From Neorhizobium sp. (GTDB lineage Bacteria > Pseudomonadota > Alphaproteobacteria > Rhizobiales > Rhizobiaceae), in assembly GCA_028283725.1 (NCBI GenBank), contig JAPWKC010000004.1:558001-622000 (forward strand): 64,000 nucleotides of DNA, in the 5' to 3' direction. Shown here piece by piece: positions 9,028-17,856 of the stretch. The notes beneath the pieces were generated by a model. That model did not search any database, was not told the DNA's origin, and saw nothing but the letters and a program-made list of their open reading frames with translations. Within the stretch, counting starts at the first letter, position 1. Each line of letters starts with the position of its first letter. Both the position numbers and the translations under genes were made by a program.

Positions 9028-9813
9028 ATGACCGCTTCCTTCAGGGCCATCGCCGGCTCCTTCGCCAAGATCATCGCGGCCGGTTCGATGCTGGCGATCG
9101 TTGCCACAAGCGCGCCTGCCTTTGCCCTCGACGACAGCCAGAAGAAGGAGATGGGCGATTTCATCCGTGAATATCTGATCCAGAACCCCGAGGTCCTCGT
9201 CGAGGCGCAGACCGCGCTCGAAGCCAAGCAGCAGGCGCAGCGCACTGCCCAGTCCGGCGAGGCCGTCGCCCAGTACAAGGACGAGATCTTCCAGTCGCCG
9301 ACCGACATCACGCTCGGCAATCCGAAGGGCGACGTGACTGTGGTCGAGTTCTTCGATTACAATTGCGGCTACTGCAAGCACGCGCTTTCCGACATGAACA
9401 CGATGCTGAAGACGGACAAGAACATCCGCTTCGTGCTGAAGGAGTTTCCGATCCTCGGGCCGGATTCCGTCGCGGCCCATCGGGTGGCCAATGCGGTGCG
9501 CCTGATTGCGCCCGACAAGTATCCGCAATTCCACCAGAACCTGCTCGGTGGCCAGGAACACGCGTCGGAAGAGACCGCGATGGCCGTGGCAACCGCGCTC
9601 GGCATCGACGAGAAAGCGATCCGCACGTCGATGGCAGACCATCCGATCGACGAGCAGGTGCGCAAGACCTATCAGCTTGCAAATGCCATCGGCATTACCG
9701 GCACCCCGACCTATGTCGTCGGAAACGAGGCGGTTTTTGGCGCGGTCGGGCTCGATTCGCTCGAAGAAAAGGTCACCAACGTGCGTGCCTGCGGCAAGGC
9801 TTCCTGCTCATAA
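9028..9813 (+). CDS. DsbA-family periplasmic thiol:disulfide oxidoreductase
   Basis: About 261 residues. The N-terminus is a signal peptide ending near SAPAFA-LDD, then a helical dimerisation-like region (DDSQKKEMGDFIREYL) and a thioredoxin fold. The redox motif is CGYC (FDYNCGYCKH, near residue 113) and the cis-proline loop is GITGTPTYVVG. It probably oxidises or isomerises disulfides of exported proteins; the short N-terminal helix recalls the ScsC/Com1-like DsbA subgroup. Start ATG 9028 is preferred because GAGG at 9018-9021 is well spaced; an in-frame ATG at 8983 is possible. It precedes aroQ by 128 bases on the same strand, a usual rhizobial order. Confidence 0.88.
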   Translation: MTASFRAIAGSFAKIIAAGSMLAIVATSAPAFALDDSQKKEMGDFIREYLIQNPEVLVEAQTALEAKQQAQRTAQSGEAVAQYKDEIFQSPTDITLGNPKGDVTVVEFFDYNCGYCKHALSDMNTMLKTDKNIRFVLKEFPILGPDSVAAHRVANAVRLIAPDKYPQFHQNLLGGQEHASEETAMAVATALGIDEKAIRTSMADHPIDEQVRKTYQLANAIGITGTPTYVVGNEAVFGAVGLDSLEEKVTNVRACGKASCS

Positions 9814-9941
9814 AAGCTGGATATCCACCACTAGAGCCTTTCAAGCACTGGCTTTCCATGCTTCGGGGGCTTTTCCTTGCGCGCACACCGGTCTATAGGT
9901 GGCCCTGAAATTCTAGGGCTGGAACATAAGATCCGCAGGTA

Positions 9942-10379
9942 ATGAGCAAAACCGTATTCGTTCTCAACGGACCTAACCTCAACATGCTCGGCAAGCGCGA
10001 GCCCGGCATCTATGGCGGCAATACGCTTGCCGATGTGGAGCGTGAATGCATTGCTGCCGGCGAAGCTCTCGGCCTGACGGTCGATTTCCGCCAGAGCAAT
10101 CATGAGGGCGTGCTGATCGACTGGATCCACGAGGCCGGCGAAAAGGCCGCCGGCGTCGCCATCAATGCCGGTGCCTATACACATACGTCCATTGCCCTTC
10201 ACGACGCGATCAAGGCGATTTCCGTGCCGGTCATCGAGGTCCATATCTCGAATGTCCACGCTCGCGAGGCCTTCCGTCACCATTCGGCGATCGCTCCCGC
10301 CGCAAAAGGAGTGATCTGCGGTTTCGGCACGACGAGCTACATCCTTGCGCTCCACGCCTTGAAATCCATAACCGCCTGA
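9942..10379 (+). CDS. aroQ: 3-dehydroquinate dehydratase, type II
   Basis: Catalyses the third step of the shikimate pathway, 3-dehydroquinate to 3-dehydroshikimate, in the cytoplasm. It has 145 residues, the usual type II length. Conserved blocks are [17 protein letters not shown] (including the catalytic tyrosine), [16 protein letters not shown] and [17 protein letters not shown] (catalytic histidine). It stands 28 bases before accB and probably shares its transcript, an arrangement common in proteobacteria. The type II enzyme is unrelated to the type I AroD fold. Confidence 0.97.
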   Translation: MSKTVFVLNGPNLNMLGKREPGIYGGNTLADVERECIAAGEALGLTVDFRQSNHEGVLIDWIHEAGEKAAGVAINAGAYTHTSIALHDAIKAISVPVIEVHISNVHAREAFRHHSAIAPAAKGVICGFGTTSYILALHALKSITA

Positions 10380-10407
10380 CGAAATAAACAGAACAATAGG
10401 GTTTGCC

Positions 10408-10869
10408 ATGTCTGATAAGAAAAACGGCATCGACAAGGGACTGATCCGCGATCTCGCGAACATCCTCAACGATACCGACCTCACCGAGATCGAAGTCGAG
10501 CAGGAAGACCTGCGCATCCGCGTTTCGCGCGCCGGTGCCACGCAGTATGTCCAGGCTCCGATGATGGCCGCTCCGGCGATGGCCGCCGCACCTGCTGCTG
10601 CCGCAGCAGCACCGGTTGCTGCCGGCCCTGACCTGAAGAACGCCGTTCCTGCTCCGATGGTCGGCACCGTCTATCTCGCTCCGGCTCCGGGCGCGCGCGC
10701 CTTTATCGAAGTCGGCGCGACGGTCAAGGAAGGCCAGACGCTTCTCATCATCGAAGCCATGAAGACGATGAACCAGATCCCCTCGCCGAAGTCCGGCAAG
10801 GTTACGGAGATCCTGGTCAGCGACGCAGCGCCAGTCGAATACGGCCAGCCGCTCGTCATCATCGAATAA
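10408..10869 (+). CDS. accB: Biotin carboxyl carrier protein of acetyl-CoA carboxylase
   Basis: Carries carboxybiotin between AccC and the AccAD carboxyltransferase in the first step of fatty acid synthesis; 153 residues. The N-terminal segment is followed by an Ala/Pro-rich linker (about residues 50-75). The C-terminal biotinyl domain has the motif EAMKTMN; the biotinylated lysine is residue 119. It is 10 bases upstream of accC. The biotin ligase that would modify it is encoded in this window at 58365-59138. Confidence 0.97.
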   Translation: MSDKKNGIDKGLIRDLANILNDTDLTEIEVEQEDLRIRVSRAGATQYVQAPMMAAPAMAAAPAAAAAAPVAAGPDLKNAVPAPMVGTVYLAPAPGARAFIEVGATVKEGQTLLIIEAMKTMNQIPSPKSGKVTEILVSDAAPVEYGQPLVIIE

Positions 10870-10879
10870 GGCTTCAGCC

Positions 10880-12227
10880 ATGATTTCGAAGATACTCATA
10901 GCCAACCGTGGTGAAATCGCGCTTCGCGTGCTTCGCGCCTGCAAGGAACTCGGCATCGCGACGGTTGCCGTTCACTCGACGGCCGATTCCGATGCGATGC
11001 ACGTGCGGCTCGCCGACGAAAGCGTCTGCATCGGTCCGCCGCCGTCGCGCGACAGCTACCTCAACATCCACCAGATCGTTGCGGCCTGCGAGATCACCGG
11101 CGCGGATGCGGTGCATCCGGGCTATGGCTTCCTGTCGGAAAACGCCAAGTTCGCCGATATCCTCGAAGCGCATGGCATTACCTTTATCGGGCCGACCGCA
11201 GATCATATCCGCCTGATGGGCGACAAGATCACCGCCAAGCAGACCGCCGTCGAACTCGGCATCCCGGTCGTTCCAGGCTCGGCGGGCGAAGTCACGCCGG
11301 AAAACGCTCTGGAAATTGCCAGGGGGATCGGCTTCCCGGTTCTCATCAAGGCAACGGCCGGCGGCGGCGGACGCGGCATGAAGGTCGCCAAGACCGAAGA
11401 CGATCTCGACGAGGCGTTCAACACCGCCCGCACCGAAGCGCTGAACGCTTTCGGCAATGGCGCCGTCTACATGGAAAAGTATCTCGGCAAGCCGCGGCAT
11501 ATCGAGATCCAGATCGTTGGCGATGGCGAAGGCAATGCGATCCATCTGGGCGAACGCGACTGCTCGCTGCAGCGCCGCCACCAGAAGGTCTGGGAAGAGG
11601 CCAACTCCCCTGCCCTCAACGTCGAACAGCGTATGAAGATCGGCCAGATCTGCGCCGACGCCATGAAGAAGATGAAGTATCGCGGCGCCGGTACGATCGA
11701 GTTCCTCTACGAAAACGGCGAGTTCTATTTCATCGAAATGAATACCCGCCTGCAGGTGGAGCATCCGATCACCGAAGCGATCACCGGCATCGACCTCGTA
11801 CACGAGCAGATCCGCGTCGCTTCCGGCGATGGCCTGTCGGTTACGCAGGAGGAGATCGCCTTCAACGGTCACGCGATCGAATGCCGCATCAATGCCGAGG
11901 ACGCACGCACGTTCGTTCCGTCGCCGGGCACGATCACGTACTTACCATGCACCGGGTGGCCTCGGCGTGCGCGTCGATTCTGGCGCCTATGCCGGCTACA
12001 AGATCCCGCCTTACTACGACAGCCTGATCGGCAAGCTGATCGTGCATGGTCGTAACCGCGAAGAATGCATCAAGCGCCTGCGCCGCGTTCTCGACGAATT
12101 CGTCGTGGACGGCATCAAGACGACGCTGCCGCTCTTCCAGGACCTCGTGGACAATCCCGATATCCTCAAGGGCGACTACGACATCCATTGGCTGGAAAAC
12201 TATCTGGCTTCGGGCAGCGCCCACTAA
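10880..12227 (+). CDS. accC: Biotin carboxylase, interrupted by a one-base insertion as read
   Basis: ATP-grasp enzyme that carboxylates biotin on AccB using bicarbonate. Motifs: [10 protein letters not shown] (ATP loop), [29 protein letters not shown], and the metal/catalytic block [13 protein letters not shown]. The reading frame is open to about codon 355 (SPGTITY), then breaks. The C-terminal part ([19 protein letters not shown] to the stop at 12225-12227) continues one frame over. Removing the extra A at 11944 (TACTTACCAT to TACTTCCAT) restores FHAPGG and a 448-residue protein, the normal length. AccC is normally essential, so a sequencing or assembly error is the simplest explanation. 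As read, translation ends after 391 residues. Confidence 0.9.
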
Positions 12228-12238
12228 GTTGACGATAT

Positions 12239-12270
12239 CCGGCCACCCGTTCATCACGGGTGGCCGGTTT
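12239..12270 (+). terminator. Terminator after accC
   Basis: A 10-bp perfect stem CCGGCCACCC/GGGTGGCCGG (12239-12248 and 12258-12267) with a 9-base loop is followed by TTTACTTTC. It lies 11 bases after the accC stop and separates the acc operon from aat. Confidence 0.75.
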
Positions 12271-12355
12271 ACTTTCGAACCGTATTTCTCGCGAACCGTA
12301 TTGTCTCGCCGCCCTACCTCTCCGGTCGCGCGCGGAACACTGAAGAAGGGCTCGG

Positions 12356-12973
12356 ATGGCAGGACGACGCGGTCGCTATTACCCGGCAATCACACCGGAA
12401 ATCCTGCTGCGCGCCTATTCGATAGGCCTGTTTCCGATGGCCGAATCGGCCGACGATCCCGAGATATTCTGGGTCGAGCCGGAACTGAGGGGTATTATCC
12501 CTCTCGACGAATTTCACATTTCCAAAAGCCTGCAGAAGACCATCCGCCAGAAGCCGTTCGACATCCGCTTCGATACGGCCTTCTGTGACGTCATCGAGCT
12601 CTGCGCAGAGCCTGCCGACGACCGTCCCAGCACATGGATCAACGGTACGATCCGAAAGCTCTATGCCGAGCTGCACCGTCTCGGCCATGCCCATAGCGTC
12701 GAAGCCTTCGAGGGTGACGAGCTGGTGGGCGGGCTTTATGGCGTATCGCTTGGCGCCGCCTTCTTCGGCGAGAGCATGTTTTCCAGGCGCACGAATGCCT
12801 CGAAAATCTGCCTCGTGCATCTTGTAGAACGCCTGCGAATGAACGGCTTCACTCTGCTCGATACGCAGTTCACCACCGAGCATCTGAAGACGTTCGGCGC
12901 CATAGACATCCCCAAAGATGACTATGCAAAGCTGCTGCACGACGCCGTCGAAATGCCGGACATGCCGTTCTGA
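12356..12973 (+). CDS. aat: Leucyl/phenylalanyl-tRNA-protein transferase
   Basis: Adds Leu or Phe from aminoacyl-tRNA to proteins with N-terminal Arg or Lys, making them N-degron substrates for ClpAP. It has 205 residues. Family blocks are seen: the N-terminal [11 protein letters not shown], then [55 protein letters not shown] and [16 protein letters not shown]. It follows accC after a terminator and converges with DUF2155 on the other strand with 31 bases between the stops. The start codon is ATG 12356, preceded by GAAGGG. Confidence 0.96.
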   Translation: MAGRRGRYYPAITPEILLRAYSIGLFPMAESADDPEIFWVEPELRGIIPLDEFHISKSLQKTIRQKPFDIRFDTAFCDVIELCAEPADDRPSTWINGTIRKLYAELHRLGHAHSVEAFEGDELVGGLYGVSLGAAFFGESMFSRRTNASKICLVHLVERLRMNGFTLLDTQFTTEHLKTFGAIDIPKDDYAKLLHDAVEMPDMPF

Positions 12974-13004
12974 TCAGAAACGATGGGAAGCCCTGAGGGG
13001 CCGC

Positions 13005-13430
13005 TTACTGCTTGACGGCCGAGGCCGGCGGCGGAACGTCGGAGCTTGCCTTGCAGCCGGTCAGCCAGACGTCGTAGATGGGATGCTCCACGGCATTGAG
13101 GCCGGGGCTATCGGCGAACATCCAGCCGGTGAAGATACGGCGGATCTTGCGGTCGAGGGTGATTTCATCGACCTCGATGAAACCGTCGATCTTCTGTGCT
13201 TCCGTGTCGTCACGCGAATAGCAGACTTTTGGCGTCACCTGCAGCGCGCCATACTGCACCGTCTCGTTGACATAGACGTCGAATGTGGTGATGCGGCCGG
13301 TGATCTTGTCGATACCGGCAAAAACGGCCACCGGGTTTGCAATACGGGCGGCAAAAGCGCTTTCGGCCGAAACAACCGACAGAACCGCCAGCGAGGCGGC
13401 AAGGAGGAGGTTTCGGTGAATAAGCGTCAT
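13005..13430 (-). CDS. DUF2155 exported protein
   Basis: A 141-residue protein with a signal peptide (about residues 1-27, cleaved near AESAFA-ARI) and a mature domain matching DUF2155, a family found in alphaproteobacteria. Seen in the sequence: NPVAVFAGIDKITGRITTFDVYVNE and YGALQVTPKVCYSR, two cysteines that could pair in the periplasm, and RRIFTGWMFADSPGLNAVEHPIYDVWLTGC. The domain wording recalls proteins linked with alphaproteobacterial envelope functions, but no biochemical role is known to me. It lies after the NDUFA12-like gene on the same strand. Confidence 0.85.
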   Translation of the reverse strand: MTLIHRNLLLAASLAVLSVVSAESAFAARIANPVAVFAGIDKITGRITTFDVYVNETVQYGALQVTPKVCYSRDDTEAQKIDGFIEVDEITLDRKIRRIFTGWMFADSPGLNAVEHPIYDVWLTGCKASSDVPPPASAVKQ

Positions 13431-13510
13431 TCGTATCGTATCCGTTGCGCCGCGGCGATTGCTCTGACCCGGAGGACTAGAGATCGATTGTGGCCAAAAC
13501 AGGTAGGTGG

Positions 13511-13529
13511 CGGCCGCACAATGCGGCCG
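13511..13529 (-). terminator. Hairpin after the NDUFA12-like gene
   Basis: CGGCCGCA/TGCGGCCG with a CAA loop, 25 bases past the NDUFA12-like stop on the minus strand. The U-tract is weak (CTGTTTT further on), so terminator function is uncertain. Confidence 0.4.
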
Positions 13530-13553
13530 GGAGAGGCTGAACGCGGAAGCGGC

Positions 13554-13952
13554 TCAGGAGCCGGGCGTCCAGGCGTCGTAATCGCCGGTGACGCGCGGGC
13601 GCTCGCCGGTGGCTGCCAGCGAACCCTGTGGGCGATAGGCCAGCGGCGAACCTGTCAGGTTCGGCTGGTGCGGCTTCTGCCATTCGCGCGGCTTGTAATC
13701 TTCCTTCGACGGCGGAACGTCGGTGCGGTAATGCATCCATCCATGCCAGCCCGGCGGGATCGCTGAGGCTTCCGCATAGCCCTTGTAGACGACCCAACGC
13801 TTGGGCTTGCCCCAGGAGGTCATCGGGCCTTCGTAATAGATGTTGCCCAACTCGTCTTCACCGACTTTGGTGCCGTATTTCCAGGTAAACAGCCGGGTTC
13901 CGACCGTCTGTCCGTTCCACCAGGTAAAGATCTGCGTGAGGAGGTTCTTCAT
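13554..13952 (-). CDS. NADH:ubiquinone oxidoreductase 17.2 kDa (NDUFA12) family protein
   Basis: A 132-residue homologue of the mitochondrial complex I accessory subunit NDUFA12/B17.2, which alphaproteobacterial complex I also carries. Recognisable features are the N-terminal FTWWNGQTVGTRLFTWKYG, VGEDELGNIYYE, RWVVYKGYAEASAIPPGWHGWMHYRTD and PHQPNLTGSPLAYRPQGS. It binds the peripheral arm of complex I and assists assembly or stability. The core nuo genes nuoL, M and N are at 59-64 kb in this window, so this accessory gene is detached from the operon, as is usual in rhizobia. It precedes the DUF2155 gene on the minus strand. Confidence 0.93.
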   Translation of the reverse strand: MKNLLTQIFTWWNGQTVGTRLFTWKYGTKVGEDELGNIYYEGPMTSWGKPKRWVVYKGYAEASAIPPGWHGWMHYRTDVPPSKEDYKPREWQKPHQPNLTGSPLAYRPQGSLAATGERPRVTGDYDAWTPGS

Positions 13953-14078
13953 GAGTTTTCCGCCAGCTTGGCATACTTGGGGTCATGCAAGGAGGTATTG
14001 ATTATACCCTCCCGCTTATGCCCCCTGACGCCCGGACTGTCCAGTGATTCCGGTTGCTATATGGTCAGCGCTCACGCG

Positions 14079-14543
14079 CTATTTAAGCTTCATCTTGAAG
14101 CCCGCGTGGCTTTTGGCAAAGCCCTGCCGCTCGTAGAAGCGGTGCGCATCCGTGCGTGCCGCGTTGGAGGTCAGCTGCACCAGACGGCAATCCCGGCGGC
14201 GGGCCTCCTCGATCGCATAATCCATCATCTTCGCACCGATCCCCTGACCACGCATGTCGGCGCGGGTCTGCACCGCCTCGATGATCATCGAGACGGAACC
14301 CCTGCCCGTCAGCGTCCGATTGAAGAGGATCTGGAACGTGCCGACGACCTCGCCGGCCTTTTCGGCGACGAAGAGCTGTTCGTTCTGCGAGGCATCAATG
14401 ACATGGAAGGCGCGCAGATACTCGTCGAAGGCGCTTTCGTCAGTGGTGTCGCCATGGCCGCCGACCTCGTCACCGGCGAAGATGCCTATCAGTTCGGGCA
14501 GGTCCGCTTCGCGAGCCCTGCGGATGATGATGGCGTCTTCCAT
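14079..14543 (-). CDS. GNAT-family N-acetyltransferase
   Basis: About 154 residues. The start is ATG 14543 (MEDAIIIRRAREADLPEL), preceded by a strong GGGAGG; the longer frame upstream overlaps the neighbouring gene and is rejected. The acetyl-CoA loop reads TRADMRGQGIGAKMM (R/Q-x-x-G-x-G/A), followed by a typical beta-bulge region and YERQGFAKSHAGFKMKL. The substrate cannot be told from sequence. It is the last of a GNAT pair (14079-15075) downstream of gatB, 25 bases after its paralogue, so the two are probably co-transcribed. Confidence 0.85.
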   Translation of the reverse strand: MEDAIIIRRAREADLPELIGIFAGDEVGGHGDTTDESAFDEYLRAFHVIDASQNEQLFVAEKAGEVVGTFQILFNRTLTGRGSVSMIIEAVQTRADMRGQGIGAKMMDYAIEEARRRDCRLVQLTSNAARTDAHRFYERQGFAKSHAGFKMKLK

Positions 14544-14568
14544 GATAACCTCCCTCGATGGCCGCGGA

Positions 14569-15075
14569 TCAGCGCAGTTCGATCCGCTTCTCCATGATGA
14601 TGGCCGGCAGGCCGGAATTGGGAGCACCCCAGTCCTCCATCCGGTCCACTTCGGCAAAACCCAGTTTCTGGTAGAAGCTCATGGCGCGGACATTTTCCAG
14701 CGCCACCTCGACCCGCATGATCTCGGCGTCCGTAAAGCAGGTTTCCAGCTCGGCGAATATATCGCGGCCTATGCCCTCGTTCTGGCAGGAAGGCTTGACA
14801 TAGAGCTGATGCAGCATGGCGGTCTTGGCCATCTTCGGATACATGGCGGCATAACCAATACCGCCGATATCGCGCCCGCTATCGGCGACGAGAAACTCGC
14901 CGTCGCGCTTGCCGATCCGCGCCTTGATCGCCGCTGCGGAATGCCAGGACGAGACCATCTTCGCCACCTGATCGGCTCCGTAGAACGGATCGTAGGTGGT
15001 GTGAAAGGTTTCGGAAAGAACGGCCTGGATCCTGTTCAGATCCGCCTCCCCGGCTGTACGGACGAAGTAGACCAT
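14569..15075 (-). CDS. GNAT-family N-acetyltransferase
   Basis: A 168-residue acetyltransferase. The N-terminus is typical (VYFVRTAGEADLNRIQAVL) and the acetyl-CoA motif is VKPSCQNEGIGRDIFAEL, followed by NVRAMSFYQKLGFAEVDRM. The sequence around TTYDPFYGADQVAKMVSSWHS resembles GNATs of the RimI-like/YesJ type, but the substrate is unknown. Only four bases separate it from the stop of gatB upstream (15080), so it is probably translated from the gatB message. Confidence 0.86.
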   Translation of the reverse strand: MVYFVRTAGEADLNRIQAVLSETFHTTYDPFYGADQVAKMVSSWHSAAAIKARIGKRDGEFLVADSGRDIGGIGYAAMYPKMAKTAMLHQLYVKPSCQNEGIGRDIFAELETCFTDAEIMRVEVALENVRAMSFYQKLGFAEVDRMEDWGAPNSGLPAIIMEKRIELR

Positions 15076-15079
15076 CGGC

Positions 15080-16582
15080 CTACTCCTCTATCCCGAGCTT
15101 GGCCTTGACCAGCGCCTGGACAGCCTGCGGGTTGGCCTTGCCACCGGTCGACTTCATCACCTGACCGACGAACCAGCCGGCCAGCGTCGGCTTGGCCTTG
15201 ACCTTCTCGACCTGATCCGGGTTGGCAGCGATGATGTCATCGACGGCCTTTTCGATGGCGCCGGTATCCGTCACCTGCTTCATGCCGCGTTCTTCGACAA
15301 GCGCTGCCGGATCGCCGCCCTCGGTGAGCACGATCTCGAACAGATCCTTGGCAATCTTGCCAGAGATCGTCTCGGCCTTGATGAGGTCGATGATCGCACC
15401 GAGCTGAGCGGCGGAAACCGGAGTCTCTTCAATGCCTTTGCCGGTTCTGTTCAAAGCGCCCAGCAAGTCGTTGATGACCCAGTTTGCCGCCATCTTGCCA
15501 TCACGGCCTTCGGCGACCGCTTCGTAATAGTCGGCAATCGCCTTTTCAGACACGAGAACCGAGGCGTCGTAGATGGAGAGGCCGAGTTCGGAGACGAACC
15601 GCGCCTTCTTGTCGTCGGGCAGTTCGGTCAGGCTGGCGCGCATCTTTTCGATGAAGGCATCGTCGAATTCGAGCGGCAGCAGGTCCGGATCGGGGAAATA
15701 ACGATAGTCATGCGCGTCTTCCTTGGAGCGCATAGAACGGGTCTCGCCCTTGCCCGGATCGAAGAGGCGGGTTTCCTGATCGATCGAGCCGCCATCTTCC
15801 AGAATGGCGATCTGGCGGCGTGCCTCGTATTCGATCGCCTGGCCGATGAAGCGGATCGAATTGACGTTCTTGATCTCGCAGCGCGTGCCGAAGGCTGCGC
15901 CCGGACGGCGCACGGAGACGTTGACGTCGGCGCGCATCGAGCCTTCGTCCATGTTGCCGTCGCAGGTGCCGAGATAGCGCACGATGGAACGCAGCTTGGT
16001 CATATAGGCCTTTGCTTCGTCGGAAGACCGCATATCGGGCTTCGAGACGATCTCCATCAGCGCCACGCCGGAACGGTTCAGGTCGACATAGGACATGGTC
16101 GGATGCTGGTCATGCATCGACTTGCCGGCATCCTGTTCCAGATGCAGACGCTCGATGCCGATCTCGATATCCTCGAACTGACCCTGACGGTCCGGGCCAA
16201 GCGAGATGACGATCTGGCCTTCGCCGACGATCGGATCCTTGAACTGCGAGATCTGGTAGCCCTGCGGCAGGTCGGGATAGAAATAGTTCTTGCGGTCGAA
16301 GATCGAGCGCTTGTTGATCTGCGCCTTCAGGCCAAGGCCGGTGCGCACGGCCTGCGCGACGCATTCCTCGTTGATGACGGGAAGCATGCCGGGCATGGCA
16401 GCGTCGACCAGCGACACGTTGGCATTGGCAGGCTTGCCGAATTCCGTCGAAGCGCCGGAAAAGAGCTTGGAATTGGAGAGAACCTGGGCGTGCACCTCCA
16501 TGCCGATGATCACTTCCCAGTCGCCGGTGGCGCCGGGGATGAAGCGTTTCGGATCGGGCGTGCGGACGTCGACTAGGGTCAT
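15080..16582 (-). CDS. gatB: Asp-tRNA(Asn)/Glu-tRNA(Gln) amidotransferase subunit B
   Basis: Subunit of the GatCAB amidotransferase that converts mischarged Glu-tRNA(Gln) and/or Asp-tRNA(Asn) to Gln/Asn-tRNA. It phosphorylates the acyl group and binds the tRNA. Length is 500 residues, as expected. Motifs: [22 protein letters not shown] at the N-terminus, [38 protein letters not shown], and a C-terminal YqeY-like helical domain ending [13 protein letters not shown]. It is separated from gatA by a GNAT gene and a toxin-antitoxin pair. Confidence 0.97.
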   Translation of the reverse strand: MTLVDVRTPDPKRFIPGATGDWEVIIGMEVHAQVLSNSKLFSGASTEFGKPANANVSLVDAAMPGMLPVINEECVAQAVRTGLGLKAQINKRSIFDRKNYFYPDLPQGYQISQFKDPIVGEGQIVISLGPDRQGQFEDIEIGIERLHLEQDAGKSMHDQHPTMSYVDLNRSGVALMEIVSKPDMRSSDEAKAYMTKLRSIVRYLGTCDGNMDEGSMRADVNVSVRRPGAAFGTRCEIKNVNSIRFIGQAIEYEARRQIAILEDGGSIDQETRLFDPGKGETRSMRSKEDAHDYRYFPDPDLLPLEFDDAFIEKMRASLTELPDDKKARFVSELGLSIYDASVLVSEKAIADYYEAVAEGRDGKMAANWVINDLLGALNRTGKGIEETPVSAAQLGAIIDLIKAETISGKIAKDLFEIVLTEGGDPAALVEERGMKQVTDTGAIEKAVDDIIAANPDQVEKVKAKPTLAGWFVGQVMKSTGGKANPQAVQALVKAKLGIEE

Positions 16583-16685
16583 CTGAAGCTCGTATGTATC
16601 TCGGATTTATGTTTTCTGGAGGTAGAGCAAATGGCCGTCAGGCGCAAGCTTAACCGACAGATGGGGATGGCGGGACAGGACCCTG

Positions 16686-17195
16686 CTAGATGCCGGGACC
16701 GTAGGTTCCATCTCCACCGGAGCCCAAGGGCTTGGACATGCCGACGGACTGGACGTCCCGATCGATCTTCGGCGCATAGGCCGTCGTGAACCAATGGATG
16801 CGGTAATCCTGCTTTTCGAAAAAACCGATCGCCTCGACGTTGCCCGCATGGGTTTCGACACGGGCGATATCGAAACCCTGACGCACGATCTCGGCCTCGA
16901 CCTCAGCCAGCAGCGCCTTGCCGAGCCCCTGGCCCTGACACGACGGATCGATCCAGAAATCCGAGATGAGCTCGTCCAGTTTTTCGCGCGCGGCCCAGCC
17001 CGCGATCGCGCCGAAATGCTCGATGACGGTTGCGGTCAGCCAGGAATTGACGGCAAAGCTCTGGAAGGCATTGCGCGCACTTTCGCGCATGCCTGCCATC
17101 TCGCCGATCGACACCATTGCCTTTTCCCAGGCACGGAAGCCGATTTCGGCAATGATCTCCGCATCATCTTCCCGTGCGTTGCGAATTGTCGGCAT
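16686..17195 (-). CDS. GNAT-family N-acetyltransferase
   Basis: About 169 residues from ATG 17195 (MPTIRNAREDDAEIIAEIG), which has GAGAGG upstream. The acetyl-CoA loop is DPSCQGQGLGKALLAEVE and the C-terminal half has VETHAGNVEAIGFFEKQDYRI. A likely small-molecule or peptide acetyltransferase of unknown substrate. It stands between the toxin gene and gatB on the same strand. It is the third GNAT in 3 kb; similarity of length and domain suggests related but not recently duplicated genes, since the three sequences share little beyond the motif. Confidence 0.85.
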   Translation of the reverse strand: MPTIRNAREDDAEIIAEIGFRAWEKAMVSIGEMAGMRESARNAFQSFAVNSWLTATVIEHFGAIAGWAAREKLDELISDFWIDPSCQGQGLGKALLAEVEAEIVRQGFDIARVETHAGNVEAIGFFEKQDYRIHWFTTAYAPKIDRDVQSVGMSKPLGSGGDGTYGPGI

Positions 17196-17303
17196 CGGTC
17201 CTCTCGTCTCAGACGATAAGTAGAGCAAAGGTTTTGGGATTTGACTAGTGGGCGAGCTGAAAGCTGGTAACGGCATCGGGCTCGGTTTGAGCAGTTACCA
17301 CGG

Positions 17304-17588
17304 TTACTGCTCTGGCGGGAAGCGCTGGCGATCATGGACGACTGCCACGACCTCAAGATCATCGGCTCCGATGGCTCGATAGACGGCGAAATAGTGAAGC
17401 CCGACGATATGGAGCTCGCGCGTTCCCGCTACACGACCGGGCCTTCCGATTTGAGGGAAATTTTCGAGCATCTGTATAGCCTGGAGGATGCGTGCGACTA
17501 TCCGTCCCGCGGCAGCGAGATCGTCAGGTGCGATATAGTCGAAGATCGCTTGGAGGTCTGCTTCCGCACCCGGCGTGAAGCTAATCAT
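17304..17588 (-). CDS. ParE/RelE-superfamily toxin
   Basis: About 94 residues from ATG 17588 (MISFTPGAEADLQAIFDYIAPDDL). Features of the RelE/ParE fold are seen: ADLQAIFDYIA helix, IVARILQAIQMLENFPQIGRPGR, the strand pair ELHIVGLHYFAVYRAIG and the terminal VVAVVHDRQRFPP. The start overlaps the antitoxin stop (ATGATTAG, 8 bases), so translation is coupled. ParE proteins target DNA gyrase, RelE proteins target ribosome-bound mRNA; the IGRPGR and VHDRQR words favour ParE. The longer upstream frame in the same phase lies inside the antitoxin gene and is not used. Confidence 0.85.
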   Translation of the reverse strand: MISFTPGAEADLQAIFDYIAPDDLAAAGRIVARILQAIQMLENFPQIGRPGRVAGTRELHIVGLHYFAVYRAIGADDLEVVAVVHDRQRFPPEQ

Positions 17589-17769
17589 CGAGGCCGAATT
17601 TCTTCCAGACGTCACCGATCGGGATGCGTTTTTCCGGATGACGGTCGGCCTCCGCCACTGCAGCCTCGATCTTGGCCTTGACCCATTCGTCGTAACCGCC
17701 AGCTTCGCCACCGTCGGCCAGTGGCTGGCTCTTAGCGTCGTCAGATGTTTTGGTTCCAGGCTTCCTCAT
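17581..17769 (-). CDS. Antitoxin partner of the ParE-like toxin
   Basis: A 62-residue protein (MRKPGTKTSDDAKSQPLA...) ending in IEAAVAEADRHPEKRIPIGDVWKKFGLDD. Its stop overlaps the toxin start, the usual antitoxin-first order of type II modules. The C-terminal DVWKKFGL resembles the toxin-binding tail of ParD/StbD-like antitoxins, but no clear ribbon-helix-helix motif is visible at the N-terminus, so family assignment rests on the context. The ATG at 17769 has no good ribosome-binding site; the start could differ. A gatA terminator lies just upstream, so the pair is its own unit. Confidence 0.72.
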   Translation of the reverse strand: MRKPGTKTSDDAKSQPLADGGEAGGYDEWVKAKIEAAVAEADRHPEKRIPIGDVWKKFGLDD

Positions 17770-17801
17770 GGGGCGAAGATAACACCGCCGAAAGGATATC
17801 A

Positions 17802-17831
17802 AAAATAAAATCGCCGGCACGAGGCCGGCGA
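17802..17831 (-). terminator. Intrinsic terminator of gatA
   Basis: On the minus strand the stem TCGCCGGC/GCCGGCGA (17831-17824 and 17818-17811) with a 5-base loop is followed directly by TTTTATTTT (17810-17802). It lies 26 bases after the gatA stop and just before the toxin-antitoxin unit. Confidence 0.85.
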
Positions 17832-17856
17832 CTGTGTTTAATCTATTCCGGCTCTC

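Noticed and set aside
14544..14657. Upstream extension of the first GNAT gene
   Set aside because: It overlaps the next GNAT gene and lacks the typical N-terminus; ATG 14543 has a strong ribosome-binding site.
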